A stretch of DNA of 64,000 nt from CAVSPO01 sp963730005 (GCA_963730005.1 CAVSPO010000015.1:62001-126000); one strand, 5' to 3'. Shown: positions 36,915 to 45,371, counted from the stretch's first letter. Program-made: numbers and translations. The notes: generated by a model from the sequence alone, not told the origin.

Positions 36915-36962
36915 TGACTCGTAAGATCAGTGACTTGCAAGATCAGTGACCTGTCAGATCAT
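36915..36962. repeat. Three tandem copies of a 16-bp repeat in the tRNA spacer
   Basis: TGACTCGTAAGATCAG (36915-36930), TGACTTGCAAGATCAG (36931-36946) and TGACCTGTCAGATCAT (36947-36962) follow each other without gaps. They lie between tRNA-Gln and tRNA-Glu. Confidence 0.85.
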
Positions 36963-37019
36963 CAGTCTGGATGAGCAGTCTGATTCTACGTCTTTCGCAG
37001 CACCAGAGACAACTCACCG

Positions 37020-37091
37020 CAGGGGTACCAGGACTCGAACCTGGACTAACAGAACCAGAATCTGTCGGGCTGCCAATTACCCTATACCCCT
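37020..37091 (-). tRNA. tRNA-Gln, anticodon CTG
   Basis: 72-nt cloverleaf on the minus strand. Acceptor AGGGGTA pairs with TACCCCT; the anticodon stem ACAGA/TCTGT has loop TTCTGGT with anticodon CTG; the T arm is CCAGG-TTCGAGT-CCTGG. The D arm includes TAATTGGCA. The discriminator base is G and CCA is not encoded. Confidence 0.96.
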
Positions 37092-37111
37092 AGAACCATC
37101 TGCCATTCGAC

Positions 37112-37131
37112 TGCTCCACCGCGGTGGAGCA
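37112..37131. repeat. 20-bp perfect palindrome in the tRNA-Gln leader
   Basis: TGCTCCACCGCGGTGGAGCA lies between the predicted tRNA-Gln promoter and the mature 5' end. It could be a 5'-leader hairpin or the terminator of the upstream CPBP gene. Confidence 0.6.
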
Positions 37132-37141
37132 ACGTCTGGAA

Positions 37142-37171
37142 ATATTAGTGGACAGCGGCGGCTTTCCACAA
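37142..37171 (-). promoter_or_regulatory. Predicted tRNA-Gln/tRNA-Glu promoter
   Basis: On the minus strand, TTGTGG (37166-37171), 18-nt spacer, TAATAT (37142-37147). The start would fall ~45 nt before mature tRNA-Gln. Confidence 0.5.
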
Positions 37172-37201
37172 ATTGGCTGCCCCGGCCAGCCGAACAGCCT
37201 G

Positions 37202-38164
37202 TCAAACCCGGTCGGGGGTCAACGTCGCCACGTTCATCCGGCGCCCGATGAGCCACGCCACGGCGAAGGTCAGGGCATACCCGCCCAAGCTCCAGGCAGT
37301 GACGCCCCAACTTACCTCGGTGGTGGTGCGCGCGGCCGACACTCCCCCCGCCGCAACGGCATAACCGAACGCGAAAAGGTTGTTGACGGTGTGCGCGGCG
37401 ATGCCTGCCTCGAGTCCACCGGTCAGAACCACCACGCCACCAGCCAGCAGCCCGAAACCGAACCGGCTGATGAACAGGGCCGGATTCTGGGCTCCGTGCA
37501 CCAGGGCGAAACACAAGGCGGAGGCGACCACCGCTGCCCAACGGCTGCGGATCACCGAACCCAGCACCTGCGTCAGGTAGCCGCGGAAGAGGTATTCCTC
37601 ACCAGCGGCCTGCAACGGCGCGGTGAGCAAGAGGACCAGCAACCACAACCATGCGTTTGCCTGCGGTTCGCCGGTCAAGGGCGCGAAGCCGCGACTGATC
37701 CAGTACACGAGGTTGATGGTCACCGTAGCAGCCACCACGCACACAGCCAGGAACCGCCACCGAATACCGGGCTGCACAGAGCTGGCGAAGGCGGGCGGAC
37801 GCTGGTGCAGGTAGCGCACCAGCAACAGGACCATCGGGATGAACGCAGCCAGGCCGAGGTGGCTGGCCAGCAGCCCCTCCAGGTAGCGGAACTGGCTGGC
37901 CGCTGTGACGAAGTCGGTGAACTCACCGGGGCGCCCTCGGGCGACATAGCCGATCACCAGCACGAACTGCATGATCAGCGGGAACACCAACGTGTAGCCG
38001 GTCAGCGTGGCCAGCAGGCCGCCCACGAAAGTCGAGGGGCGAGCCGGCGCACCTGTCAACACCTGGCTGTAGTCGACCTTGGCCGGCGGGCCGATGACAA
38101 CGGGGGTCCAGCCCTGCTGACCGCCTGAGGTCAACCACTCGGAAAGCTTGCTGACCCTGCTCAC
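37202..38164 (-). CDS. CPBP family intramembrane metalloprotease
   Basis: Type II CAAX prenyl endopeptidase/Abi-like membrane protein, 320 aa with about eight membrane segments. Catalytic motifs are intact: EEYLFRGYL (motif 1, ~residue 200), FALVHGAQN (motif 2) and HTVNN (motif 3). Substrate unknown. The start ATG overlaps the stop of the FAH-family gene by four nt (ATGA), implying coupled translation, though no functional link is evident. Confidence 0.85.
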   Translation of the reverse strand: MSRVSKLSEWLTSGGQQGWTPVVIGPPAKVDYSQVLTGAPARPSTFVGGLLATLTGYTLVFPLIMQFVLVIGYVARGRPGEFTDFVTAASQFRYLEGLLASHLGLAAFIPMVLLLVRYLHQRPPAFASSVQPGIRWRFLAVCVVAATVTINLVYWISRGFAPLTGEPQANAWLWLLVLLLTAPLQAAGEEYLFRGYLTQVLGSVIRSRWAAVVASALCFALVHGAQNPALFISRFGFGLLAGGVVVLTGGLEAGIAAHTVNNLFAFGYAVAAGGVSAARTTTEVSWGVTAWSLGGYALTFAVAWLIGRRMNVATLTPDRV

Positions 38165-38991
38165 TCGTCGATCCCGGAAGCTTCCTCAGCTTCGGCCACC
38201 ACAACGTTGTGCAACTCCCCGATGGAGTCGATCCCGACCGTGACGTGTTGCAGCGGCCGCAACTCACCGACCCCGGCCGGGGTACCCGTGAGAATGACGT
38301 CACCGGGCAGCAAGGTGGTGAAGTTGGAGACGTAGGAGACCAGTTCCGGAATGGACCAGAGCATCTGGTTGGTGTTGCCGTCCTGACGAAGCTCGCCATC
38401 CACGCGGCTGACCACACGCACGTTCTGGGCCTCGTCCACGCTCAAATGGGTCACGATCCACGGACCCAGCGGGCAGAACGTGTCCCACCCCTTGGCCCGT
38501 GTCCACTGCTGCTCGGCTCGCTGCACGTCTCTGGCTGTCACGTCGTTGGCGCAGGTGTAGCCGAAGATCACCTCGGGCACCCGCTCCAGGGGCACCCTGC
38601 GGCAGATCCGGCCGATCACAACAGCCAACTCCGCCTCGTAACTGAGCTCGCTGATCTCGAAGGGCTTGATGATGGCCTCGTCGGGCCCGATCACACTGGT
38701 GTTCGGCTTGAGGAAGAGAATGGGTGCGGACGGCACCTCGGAGCCCATCTCGGCTGCGTGTGCAGCGTAGTTCTTGCCAACCGCGACGACCTTGCTGCGC
38801 GGGATCACCGGTGCGAGCAGCCGCACCTGCGCCAGCGGGAGCCGCTCGCCCGTGTAGTTCACCGGCCCGGCCAGCGGGTCCCCGGTGATGGTGGCGACAG
38901 TGTCGGGGAAATTGCCGGCGTCTTCAGCAAGCTCCACGATGCCGAAGGCGGGGTCAGGGGATCCGGTCGGGACATAACGGGCGATGCGCAT
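38161..38991 (-). CDS. Fumarylacetoacetate hydrolase family protein
   Basis: Probably a metal-dependent acylpyruvase or 2-hydroxyhepta-2,4-diene-dioate isomerase-type enzyme; substrate not determinable. 276 aa. Seen: VVAVGKNYAAHAAEMG, PILFLKPNTSVIGPDEAI, SYEAELAVVIGRICRRV (metal-binding Glu residues), FGYTCANDVTARDVQ, LLPGDVILTGTPAGVG. ATG 38991 lies six nt from TAGGCT, a leaderless-type promoter. Downstream of cimA (91-bp gap with a hairpin). Confidence 0.88.
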   Translation of the reverse strand: MRIARYVPTGSPDPAFGIVELAEDAGNFPDTVATITGDPLAGPVNYTGERLPLAQVRLLAPVIPRSKVVAVGKNYAAHAAEMGSEVPSAPILFLKPNTSVIGPDEAIIKPFEISELSYEAELAVVIGRICRRVPLERVPEVIFGYTCANDVTARDVQRAEQQWTRAKGWDTFCPLGPWIVTHLSVDEAQNVRVVSRVDGELRQDGNTNQMLWSIPELVSYVSNFTTLLPGDVILTGTPAGVGELRPLQHVTVGIDSIGELHNVVVAEAEEASGIDE

Positions 38992-38997
38992 GTCGAA

Positions 38998-39003
38998 AGC
39001 CTA
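38998..39003 (-). promoter_or_regulatory. -10 element, leaderless promoter of the FAH-family gene
   Basis: TAGGCT on the minus strand, six nt before the ATG at 38991. Confidence 0.5.
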
Positions 39004-39037
39004 GCGACCTCACAGGGCTCCCCCGCCTGGTCGTGGC

Positions 39038-39063
39038 GCCCCGGGCCGGACCTGACCCGGGGC
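39038..39063 (-). terminator. GC-rich hairpin after cimA
   Basis: GCCCCGGG (39038-39045) pairs with CCCGGGGC (39056-39063) around a 10-nt loop. No U-tract. It lies between cimA and the next promoter. Confidence 0.5.
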
Positions 39064-39082
39064 CCACGATCAATGGCTCGGC

Positions 39083-40684
39083 CTACTGCTCCGTCTGCGC
39101 ACCATGGTTGTGGATCAGACCGTACAGATATGCCTCGGCCAGAGCTTCCCAGGACGCCTCGATGACGTTGGTGCCCACGCCGACGGTCGTCCAGCGATGC
39201 TTGCCGTCGGTGGTGTCGATGAGCACCCGGACCGTTGCGTCCGTGCCATGCCCCTTGTCGAGGATGCGCACCCGGTAGTCGACCAGGTCGTAACTGGCCA
39301 CGAACGGATAGGCGGGCGCAAGCGCACGGTTGAGCGCGTCGCCGAGCGCGTTCACTGGGCCGTTGCCCTCGCCGACATAATTCTGGCGCTGTCCCTTGGC
39401 CTCGAGCTTGACAGTGGCCTCCGAAACGTCCATTTCCGGATTCGCGTGCCCCTCGCTGAACACCCGCCAACTGATCAGTTCGAACGGCCGGTCCAGGGCA
39501 TCGATCGCTTCGCGTGCCAGCAACTCGAAGCTCGCGTCGGCGGCTTCATAGGAATACCCAGCGGACTCCCGTTCCTTGACGAGCGTGGACAACCGGTTGG
39601 CCAGATCCCGGTCGGACAGGTCAAGACCCAGTTGCTCGCCCTTGATCTGGATGTTGGCGCGACCGGCCATGTCGCTGATCAGCATCCGCATGTCGTTGCC
39701 GACGTCCTCCGGCTCCACGTGCTGGTACAGCGACTCGTTCACCTTGATGGCGCTGGCGTGCAGGCCGGCCTTGTGGGCGAACGCCGAATCACCGACGTAC
39801 GGCTGACGCGGCTGCCCGGGCTGACTGGCGATCTCGGCAATGGTGTGCGAGGTCGAAGTCAGGGTACGCAGCTGGTGCGGTGACAGCACCGGCCAGCCCC
39901 ACTTCAACGCGACGTTGCCGATGACCGTGGTCAGGTCGGCATTGCCGGTCCGCTCCCCGTAGCCGTTCATGGTGCCCTGAACCATGGTGGCTCCGGCCTC
40001 TGTCGCGGCAAGGGTGTTGGCAACCGCACATCCCGAGTCGTTGTGACAATGGATCCCGAGCTCGATCCCGATCTGGCCGGCAGCTGAAACGATGTCACCC
40101 ATGTCGTTGGGCAGCATGCCACCGTTGGTGTCGCACAGCACCACGTACTCCGCACCTGCCTCGGCGGCAGTGCGCACGGCTTCCAGTGCGTAGACGGGAT
40201 TGTGCCGGTAGCCGTCGAAGAAATGCTCACAGTCGACAATGACCTTGCGTCCACGTTCCACCAAGTGGCGGACCGAGTCGGTGATCATCGCCAGGTTCTC
40301 GTCCAGAGTGGTGCGCAGCGCCTGGGTGACATGCAGGTCGTGAGACTTGGCCACCAGGCAGATCCATTCGGTCTCTGCCTCCAGCAAGGCCTGCAGCAGC
40401 CGGTCCTGGGCGGCGCTGCTACCAGCCTTGCGAGTGGCACCGAAGGCCACCAGCTTGGCGTTGCGAAGCTCCAGCTGGGTTCGGGCTGTCGCGAAGAATT
40501 CGGTGTCGGCAGGGTTGGAGCCGGGCCATCCGCCTTCGATGAAACCGATGCCCAGGTCATCGAGCAGACCGGCGATGCGCAGTTTGTCAGGGTTCGAGAG
40601 CTGCATGCCCTCTTGCTGCGTGCCATCTCGCAGCGTGGTGTCGTACAGGCAGAAGTTGTCTGGCATGACAGGAACGGTCGACAT
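39083..40684 (-). CDS. cimA: (R)-citramalate synthase
   Basis: Condenses acetyl-CoA and pyruvate to citramalate, a threonine-independent route to 2-ketobutyrate and isoleucine. 533 aa. Seen: FCLYDTTLRDGTQQEGM, IGFIEGGWPGSNPADTEFF, CDTNGGMLPNDM, IHCHNDSGCAVANTLAA (metal His), GERTGNADLTTVIGNVALK, KAGLHASAI, then the C-terminal LeuA-type regulatory domain. GGWPGSNP and length favour CimA over LeuA or homocitrate synthase. ATG 40684 has AGAGGAA upstream. Follows ilvE; LeuB/LeuCD would complete the citramalate route. Confidence 0.9.
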   Translation of the reverse strand: MSTVPVMPDNFCLYDTTLRDGTQQEGMQLSNPDKLRIAGLLDDLGIGFIEGGWPGSNPADTEFFATARTQLELRNAKLVAFGATRKAGSSAAQDRLLQALLEAETEWICLVAKSHDLHVTQALRTTLDENLAMITDSVRHLVERGRKVIVDCEHFFDGYRHNPVYALEAVRTAAEAGAEYVVLCDTNGGMLPNDMGDIVSAAGQIGIELGIHCHNDSGCAVANTLAATEAGATMVQGTMNGYGERTGNADLTTVIGNVALKWGWPVLSPHQLRTLTSTSHTIAEIASQPGQPRQPYVGDSAFAHKAGLHASAIKVNESLYQHVEPEDVGNDMRMLISDMAGRANIQIKGEQLGLDLSDRDLANRLSTLVKERESAGYSYEAADASFELLAREAIDALDRPFELISWRVFSEGHANPEMDVSEATVKLEAKGQRQNYVGEGNGPVNALGDALNRALAPAYPFVASYDLVDYRVRILDKGHGTDATVRVLIDTTDGKHRWTTVGVGTNVIEASWEALAEAYLYGLIHNHGAQTEQ

Positions 40685-40764
40685 GGATTCCTCTCCCCGA
40701 GCTAGGGGCCGTGATGGGTGCGATGCATGGTGCGCCTGAGCAAGGCCTGCACCGCTCTGGCTGG

Positions 40765-41847
40765 TCAGCAGACCTTGTGGGTCCAACCGAATGTGTCATC
40801 TCGAAGCCCGTACTGGACACCCACCAGGTAGTCGCGCAGCGGCATGGTGTGAGTGGCGGCCTCGGTGTCGATGACGTGTTTGCCGGACTCGTCGGTCAGC
40901 GAGCCGATCGGCGTGATCACTGCGGCGGTGCCACAGGCAAACAGCTCCCGAACATCCCCGGAGTCGATGCCTGCGAGCACCTCTGCGATGTCGATCGGGC
41001 GCTCGACTGGTTTGAGACCCAGCTCCGGCCCTACCTTCAGGATCGAGTCCCTTGTCACGCCAGGCAGAATGTTGCCGTTCAGGTTCGGCGTGACCAGTTC
41101 GTCGTCCTTGGTGATCATAAAGATGTTCATGCCACCCAACTCCTCCACCCAACGGTGTTCCGCGTTGTCGACGAAGAGCACCTGGCTGCAGCCAAAACCG
41201 GCCGCCCTCTCCTGGGGGTACAGCGACGCGGCATAGTTGCCCGCGCACTTGGCCGAGCCGGTGCCGCCGTTGGCCACCCGGGCGTACTGCTTCTCCACCC
41301 AGATGTCCACGGGCTTGACGCCACCCTCGAAGTAGGCGCCCACGGGGCTGGTGATCAAGCAGTACTTGACGGTCTTGGCGGGGCGCACACCGAGGAAGTC
41401 CTCGTCGGCAATCAGGAACGGACGCAGGTAGAGGCTCTGCTCGGCAGCACCGGAAACCCACCGCTCGTCCAGCTCGACCAGCTGACGGATGCTGGTCAGG
41501 AAATCCTCCTCGGGCAGCGGGGGCAGGGCCAGACGTTTGGCCGAGCTCACCATCCGGGCAGCGTTGGCCTCCGGCCGGAACAACCAGACAGAGCCGTCAG
41601 CGCGACGGTAAGCCTTGAGACCTTCGAACACCTCCTGCCCGTAGTGGTAGATGGCAGAGCCCGGGTTCAGCATGAAGGACCCATACGGCACGATCCGGTC
41701 GTCGGCCCAGCCGGATTCCTCGGTCCAGGTGGCTACCGCCATGTGGTCGCCGAAGTAGCGGCCGAAGCCGGGATTGGCGTGGATCCTCGAGATCTCGGCT
41801 GCGCTGGAGAACTCGTAGCTGCCCGTTGTGTCGAACGAGAGTGACAT
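40765..41847 (-). CDS. ilvE: Branched-chain amino acid aminotransferase
   Basis: PLP enzyme for the last step to Leu, Ile and Val. 360 aa. Seen: GFGRYFGDHMAVATW, VPYGSFMLNPGSAIYHYGQEVFEGLKAYRR, SLYLRPFLIADEDFLGVRP, GTGSAKCAGNYAASLYPQ (PLP lysine in SAKCAGNY), ELFACGTAAVITPIGSL. The true start is ATG 41847; the much longer open frame beyond it is antisense to leuB. TACCTT lies seven nt upstream. Precedes cimA, divergent from leuB. Confidence 0.95.
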   Translation of the reverse strand: MSLSFDTTGSYEFSSAAEISRIHANPGFGRYFGDHMAVATWTEESGWADDRIVPYGSFMLNPGSAIYHYGQEVFEGLKAYRRADGSVWLFRPEANAARMVSSAKRLALPPLPEEDFLTSIRQLVELDERWVSGAAEQSLYLRPFLIADEDFLGVRPAKTVKYCLITSPVGAYFEGGVKPVDIWVEKQYARVANGGTGSAKCAGNYAASLYPQERAAGFGCSQVLFVDNAEHRWVEELGGMNIFMITKDDELVTPNLNGNILPGVTRDSILKVGPELGLKPVERPIDIAEVLAGIDSGDVRELFACGTAAVITPIGSLTDESGKHVIDTEAATHTMPLRDYLVGVQYGLRDDTFGWTHKVC

Positions 41848-41854
41848 GCGCTCT

Positions 41855-41860
41855 AAGGTA
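41855..41860 (-). promoter_or_regulatory. -10 element, leaderless promoter of ilvE
   Basis: TACCTT on the minus strand, seven nt before the ATG at 41847. Confidence 0.45.
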
Positions 41861-41951
41861 CAGCTGCCCGGAAAGCTCACTGGAAGCTTCCATCCTGCGG
41901 TCCGGTTCGCTGCGTGGCTGAGACCGAAACAAGTCGCCCGGCGCGAACCCT

Positions 41952-41957
41952 TAGCAT
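41952..41957 (+). promoter_or_regulatory. -10 element, leaderless promoter of leuB
   Basis: TAGCAT, seven nt before the ATG at 41965. Confidence 0.45.
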
Positions 41958-41964
41958 CCTTGGC

Positions 41965-43032
41965 ATGACTGATCAGCAACAACGTCCCAGAATCGCCGTC
42001 ATCCCGGGCGACGGCATCGGCCCCGAAGTGGTTGCAGAGGCACTGAAGGTGCTCAAGGCAACCACCGGCGAGGACGCCTTCGAATTCGTCGACTACGACC
42101 TCGGCGGCGACCACTGGCTCAAGACCGGTGAGGTGCTGAGCGAAGAGACGATCGCCAGCCTGGCAGCCAACGACGCGATCATTCTTGGCGCCGTGGGTGT
42201 TGCCCCAGGCAGCACCGAGATTCCCAGCGGGCTGTTGGAGCGCGGGCTGCTGCTGAAGCTGCGGTTCGCGTTCGACCAGGGCATCAACCTGCGGCCCGGC
42301 AAGCTCTACCCGGGTGTCGCCACTCCGCTGTCCGGCGCCGTGGTGGACGGCAAGCTGATCGACTTCGTGTTCGTCCGCGAGGGCACCGAAGGACTGTACT
42401 GCGGGGCCGGCGGGAGCCTCGCCAGGGGCACCACCAAGGAAGTGGCCACCGAGGTCAGCATCAACACCGCCGCCGGTGTGGAACGCGCCGTTCGCTACGG
42501 CTTTGAGCTGGCAACGCAACGCCGCAACCACGTCACGCTCATTCACAAGCACAACGTCCTGGTCAACGCCGGTGGGCTGTGGAACCGGGTCTTCACCAAG
42601 GTCGCAGCTGAGTACCCCCAGGTTACCACCGACTACCTGCACATCGACGCGGCAACCATCAGCTTCGTCACCAACCCCGCCCGGTTCGACGTGATCGTCA
42701 CCGACAACTTGTTCGGTGACATCCTGACCGACCTGGCAGGCGCGGTCACCGGCGGCATCGGTCTGGCGGCAAGCGCCAGCATCAACCCGACCGGCGAGTT
42801 CCCGAGCATGTTCGAGCCAGTGCACGGCTCGGCTCCCGACATCGCCGGCCAGGGTGTCGCCGACCCGACGGCGACCATTTCGTCGGTGGCCATGATGCTC
42901 AACCATTTGGGCCGCACCGAAGAGGCGCACCGTATCCATGCCGCAGTGGAGGCCGACATCGAGGAGCGGGGCACCGCTCGACGCTCCACCAGCGAGATCG
43001 GTGATGCCATCGCAGGCCGCGTGCGGCGCTGA
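41965..43032 (+). CDS. leuB: 3-isopropylmalate dehydrogenase
   Basis: NAD-dependent oxidative decarboxylase of leucine synthesis; in a citramalate pathway it can also act on 3-methylmalate. 355 aa. Seen: [136 protein letters not shown]. Start ATG 41965 from the -10 hexamer and conserved N-terminus. Homoisocitrate or tartrate dehydrogenase are less likely in this context. Confidence 0.94.
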   Translation: MTDQQQRPRIAVIPGDGIGPEVVAEALKVLKATTGEDAFEFVDYDLGGDHWLKTGEVLSEETIASLAANDAIILGAVGVAPGSTEIPSGLLERGLLLKLRFAFDQGINLRPGKLYPGVATPLSGAVVDGKLIDFVFVREGTEGLYCGAGGSLARGTTKEVATEVSINTAAGVERAVRYGFELATQRRNHVTLIHKHNVLVNAGGLWNRVFTKVAAEYPQVTTDYLHIDAATISFVTNPARFDVIVTDNLFGDILTDLAGAVTGGIGLAASASINPTGEFPSMFEPVHGSAPDIAGQGVADPTATISSVAMMLNHLGRTEEAHRIHAAVEADIEERGTARRSTSEIGDAIAGRVRR

Positions 43033-43047
43033 CCCGAGGGACGGCGC

Positions 43048-43190
43048 TGGCGGGTTTCGAGACCCCCGTCGAATCCGCCACTGCTGCCGCCCGCTTGCGG
43101 CAGACTGGTGCCACCCGTTCGCAAGCCCTTGTGAGACAAGAGAAAAGGGCAACCACCCCGGGCAGGGCAGTCTCGAACTGCCCTGCCCGG
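43048..43190 (+). terminator. Three successive hairpins between leuB and the transporter fusion gene
   Basis: Hairpin 1: 43048-43080, imperfect, TGGCGG/CCGCCA outer stem and TTCGA/TCGAA inner stem. Hairpin 2: 43084-43103, 7-bp stem CTGCCGC/GCGGCAG. Hairpin 3: 43158-43190, perfect 13-bp stem with loop TCTCGAA. None has a long U-tract. At least one likely ends leuB transcription; the last could act in the leader of the next gene. Confidence 0.6.
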
Positions 43191-43271
43191 CTGATGCAGC
43201 CGTCAGCCGCTTCCCCGGCATCAGCGTGGTCCGGGACTTGCTTCGACTCAAGGCAGGGAAGGACCCGTTCG

Positions 43272-45371
43272 ATGTCGAGCGCACAGGCCACTCCACCGGT
43301 GCAGGGAGCAAAACTTCCCACCAGGACAGTCGTCGCCTATTCGTTTGGCGATGTGGCCAACAATCTTTCGTTCCAGATGACATCCATGTTCCTGCTGATG
43401 TACATGACCAACGTTGCCGGCATCTCGGCCGCCATGGCTGGCACCATCTATGGCGTCACCAAGATTTGGGCCGGCTTCACCGACCTGTTCGCCGGTACCG
43501 TCGTGGACCGGCCCAGGACCAGGTGGGGCACGCTACGCCCCTGGCTGATGTGGGTCAGCCCCGCCATCGCCATCGTCTTCGTGCTGCTCTTCAGCAACCC
43601 GTTGGGCCTCACCGGCACCGAGATCGTGGCTTGGGTGCTGCTTTTCGACGCAGCATTCCAGCTGTGCTACTCGTTCATCAACATTCCCTACGGCTCGCTT
43701 GCTGCCGCCATGACGCAGGACGGTGTGGACCGCTCCCGCCTGGCCGGCGCCCGTTCGATCGCCTCATCCGCTACCGGCGTTGCCCTGTCCTGGGTGGTCG
43801 CCCCCGTCTTCAACGAGTACAAGACGGTGGACCTCCAGGCGCCCGCGAACGCGGTCCTGCTCGACGAAGCCCGGATGAAGTTCACCATCATCTTGTCCGT
43901 ACTGGCACTCCTGGCCGTCGTTGCCTACTTCATCTGCTTCAGGAACACCCGCGAGTTGGTTCCCCGCGGCATCAGCAAGGTCAGCATCAAGGCCACCCTG
44001 TCGATGGTCGGCAGCAACAAGCCGTTGCTCATCCTGTGCGCGGCTGCGTTCTTCCTGCTGTTCGCTCAGTTCACCTTCAATGCAGTGGCCATGTACTACG
44101 CCTCGTACGTACTGGGTGACGCTTCCTGGTTCACTCTCCTCGCGCTGGCTCAGGCCATCGGCACCATCATCATCGCTTCGTTCGTGCCCGCCATCACCGC
44201 CAAGGTCGGCAAGCGCGCCGGCTACATGGGCATCGCCGCTGTTGCCGTGCTTTCCTACGTCGTGATCTACCTCGTGCCCGCGCAAGTGCCCTCCACTTCC
44301 ACGACCTCCTCCCTGGTCGTCGCGTTGATCGGTTGGTTCCTGTTCGGTGTCGGCTCCGGCGGCACCAACGCCCTGATGTTCGCCATGCAGGCCGACACCG
44401 TCGACTACGGCGAGTGGAGGACCGGCACCCGCTCCGAGGGTGGCTCCTACTCGATCCTGTCGTTCCTGCGCAAGTGCGGTCAGGGTCTGGGAGGCTTCCT
44501 CGGTGCTGCCGTCATCGGCGCCTACGGCTACGGCCAGCAGGGACGCTCCCCCGTGGCCGACGCAGAGATCATCCAGGGCATCCGGGTCGCCACCGGTCTG
44601 GTGCCGGCCACCGTCGGCGTCGTCGCCGTCTTCATCATGTTCTTCTACCCACTCACCGCAGATCAACACAAGCGTCTGGTGACGGACCTGGTTGTTCGTC
44701 GCACCAGGACCGTCGCCGCCCAGACTGGCACCGAGGCCGTACTGAAGGCCGAGCCTGGTGTGTCCGCCAAACCGATCGTCACCTTGTTCGAGGCCTATGG
44801 TGCCGGTGCCTCCTACATCGGCCCGCGGGTGGCCCAGCGGCTCGGCGTACCATGGCTGGGCCAGCGTCTCAGCTCCACTGAGCTGGAGGAAGCCGGGCGT
44901 GTCGCCACTGCTGGCGAAACCACCGCCGCCAGCAGCTGGCTGCAGTCCTTCGGGCTTGGTGGCACCAGCGATGCCGTGGACGCGGGTGGCGCACTGGGCC
45001 AGCTCGATCACGAGATGGCGCTGGACAACACCAGGGGAGTTCTGGAATTTGCGCAGGACGGCGGCGTGCTGCTCGGTCGCAACGCGACCGTCATCCTCGC
45101 CGATGCTCCGTCCGCCCTGCACGTGCGGCTGGTGGCTCCGCTCGACACCCGTCTGCACCGGGCCGCGGAGCAGGACTACATCAGCCTCGAGACAGCGGCA
45201 CGGCGCCAGCTGCGCGAGGACCACGTGCGTGTCGCCATGGCCGAGCGGCTGATGGGCTGGGACCCGACCGATGACGCCAACTATGACCTTGTCATCAACA
45301 CCGGGATGTACTCGCTCGACGAGGCTGTGGACGTCATTGTGCGCGCCTATCGGTCCAAATACCAGACGTGA
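43272..45371 (+). CDS. GPH-family sugar:cation symporter fused to a cytidylate-kinase-like domain
   Basis: 699 aa from ATG 43272 (GGGAAGGA upstream). Residues ~15-480 are a twelve-segment GPH/MelB-type major-facilitator transporter: YSFGDVANNLSFQMTSMFLLMYMT, GLFAGTVVDRPRTRWGTLRPWL-like loop, YSFINIPYGSLAAAMTQD, VDYGEWRTGTRSEGGSYSILSFLRKCGQGLGGFLGAA. Residues ~500-699 resemble the cytidylate-kinase-like family: IVTLFEAYGAGASYIGPRVAQRLGVPWLGQRL, GVLLGRNATVILADAP, LRVA-type helices and YDLVINTGMYSLDEAVDVIV. The glycine loop GAGAS (510-514) lacks a basic residue, so catalysis is doubtful. Sugar and ligand unknown; the tail may be a cytoplasmic sensor. Confidence 0.88.
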   Translation: MSSAQATPPVQGAKLPTRTVVAYSFGDVANNLSFQMTSMFLLMYMTNVAGISAAMAGTIYGVTKIWAGFTDLFAGTVVDRPRTRWGTLRPWLMWVSPAIAIVFVLLFSNPLGLTGTEIVAWVLLFDAAFQLCYSFINIPYGSLAAAMTQDGVDRSRLAGARSIASSATGVALSWVVAPVFNEYKTVDLQAPANAVLLDEARMKFTIILSVLALLAVVAYFICFRNTRELVPRGISKVSIKATLSMVGSNKPLLILCAAAFFLLFAQFTFNAVAMYYASYVLGDASWFTLLALAQAIGTIIIASFVPAITAKVGKRAGYMGIAAVAVLSYVVIYLVPAQVPSTSTTSSLVVALIGWFLFGVGSGGTNALMFAMQADTVDYGEWRTGTRSEGGSYSILSFLRKCGQGLGGFLGAAVIGAYGYGQQGRSPVADAEIIQGIRVATGLVPATVGVVAVFIMFFYPLTADQHKRLVTDLVVRRTRTVAAQTGTEAVLKAEPGVSAKPIVTLFEAYGAGASYIGPRVAQRLGVPWLGQRLSSTELEEAGRVATAGETTAASSWLQSFGLGGTSDAVDAGGALGQLDHEMALDNTRGVLEFAQDGGVLLGRNATVILADAPSALHVRLVAPLDTRLHRAAEQDYISLETAARRQLREDHVRVAMAERLMGWDPTDDANYDLVINTGMYSLDEAVDVIVRAYRSKYQT

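Noticed and set aside
36915..36962. CRISPR-like array
   Set aside because: Three 16-bp units abut with no spacers, so this is a simple tandem repeat.
41848..43383. Long N-terminal extension of the ilvE frame (872 codons in total)
   Set aside because: The extension is antisense to leuB. The conserved IlvE N-terminus begins at 41847, next to a -10 hexamer.
43764..45224. 486-codon minus-strand frame opposite the transporter fusion
   Set aside because: Gly/Asp/His-rich shadow composition; antisense to a gene with clear transporter and kinase-like motifs.
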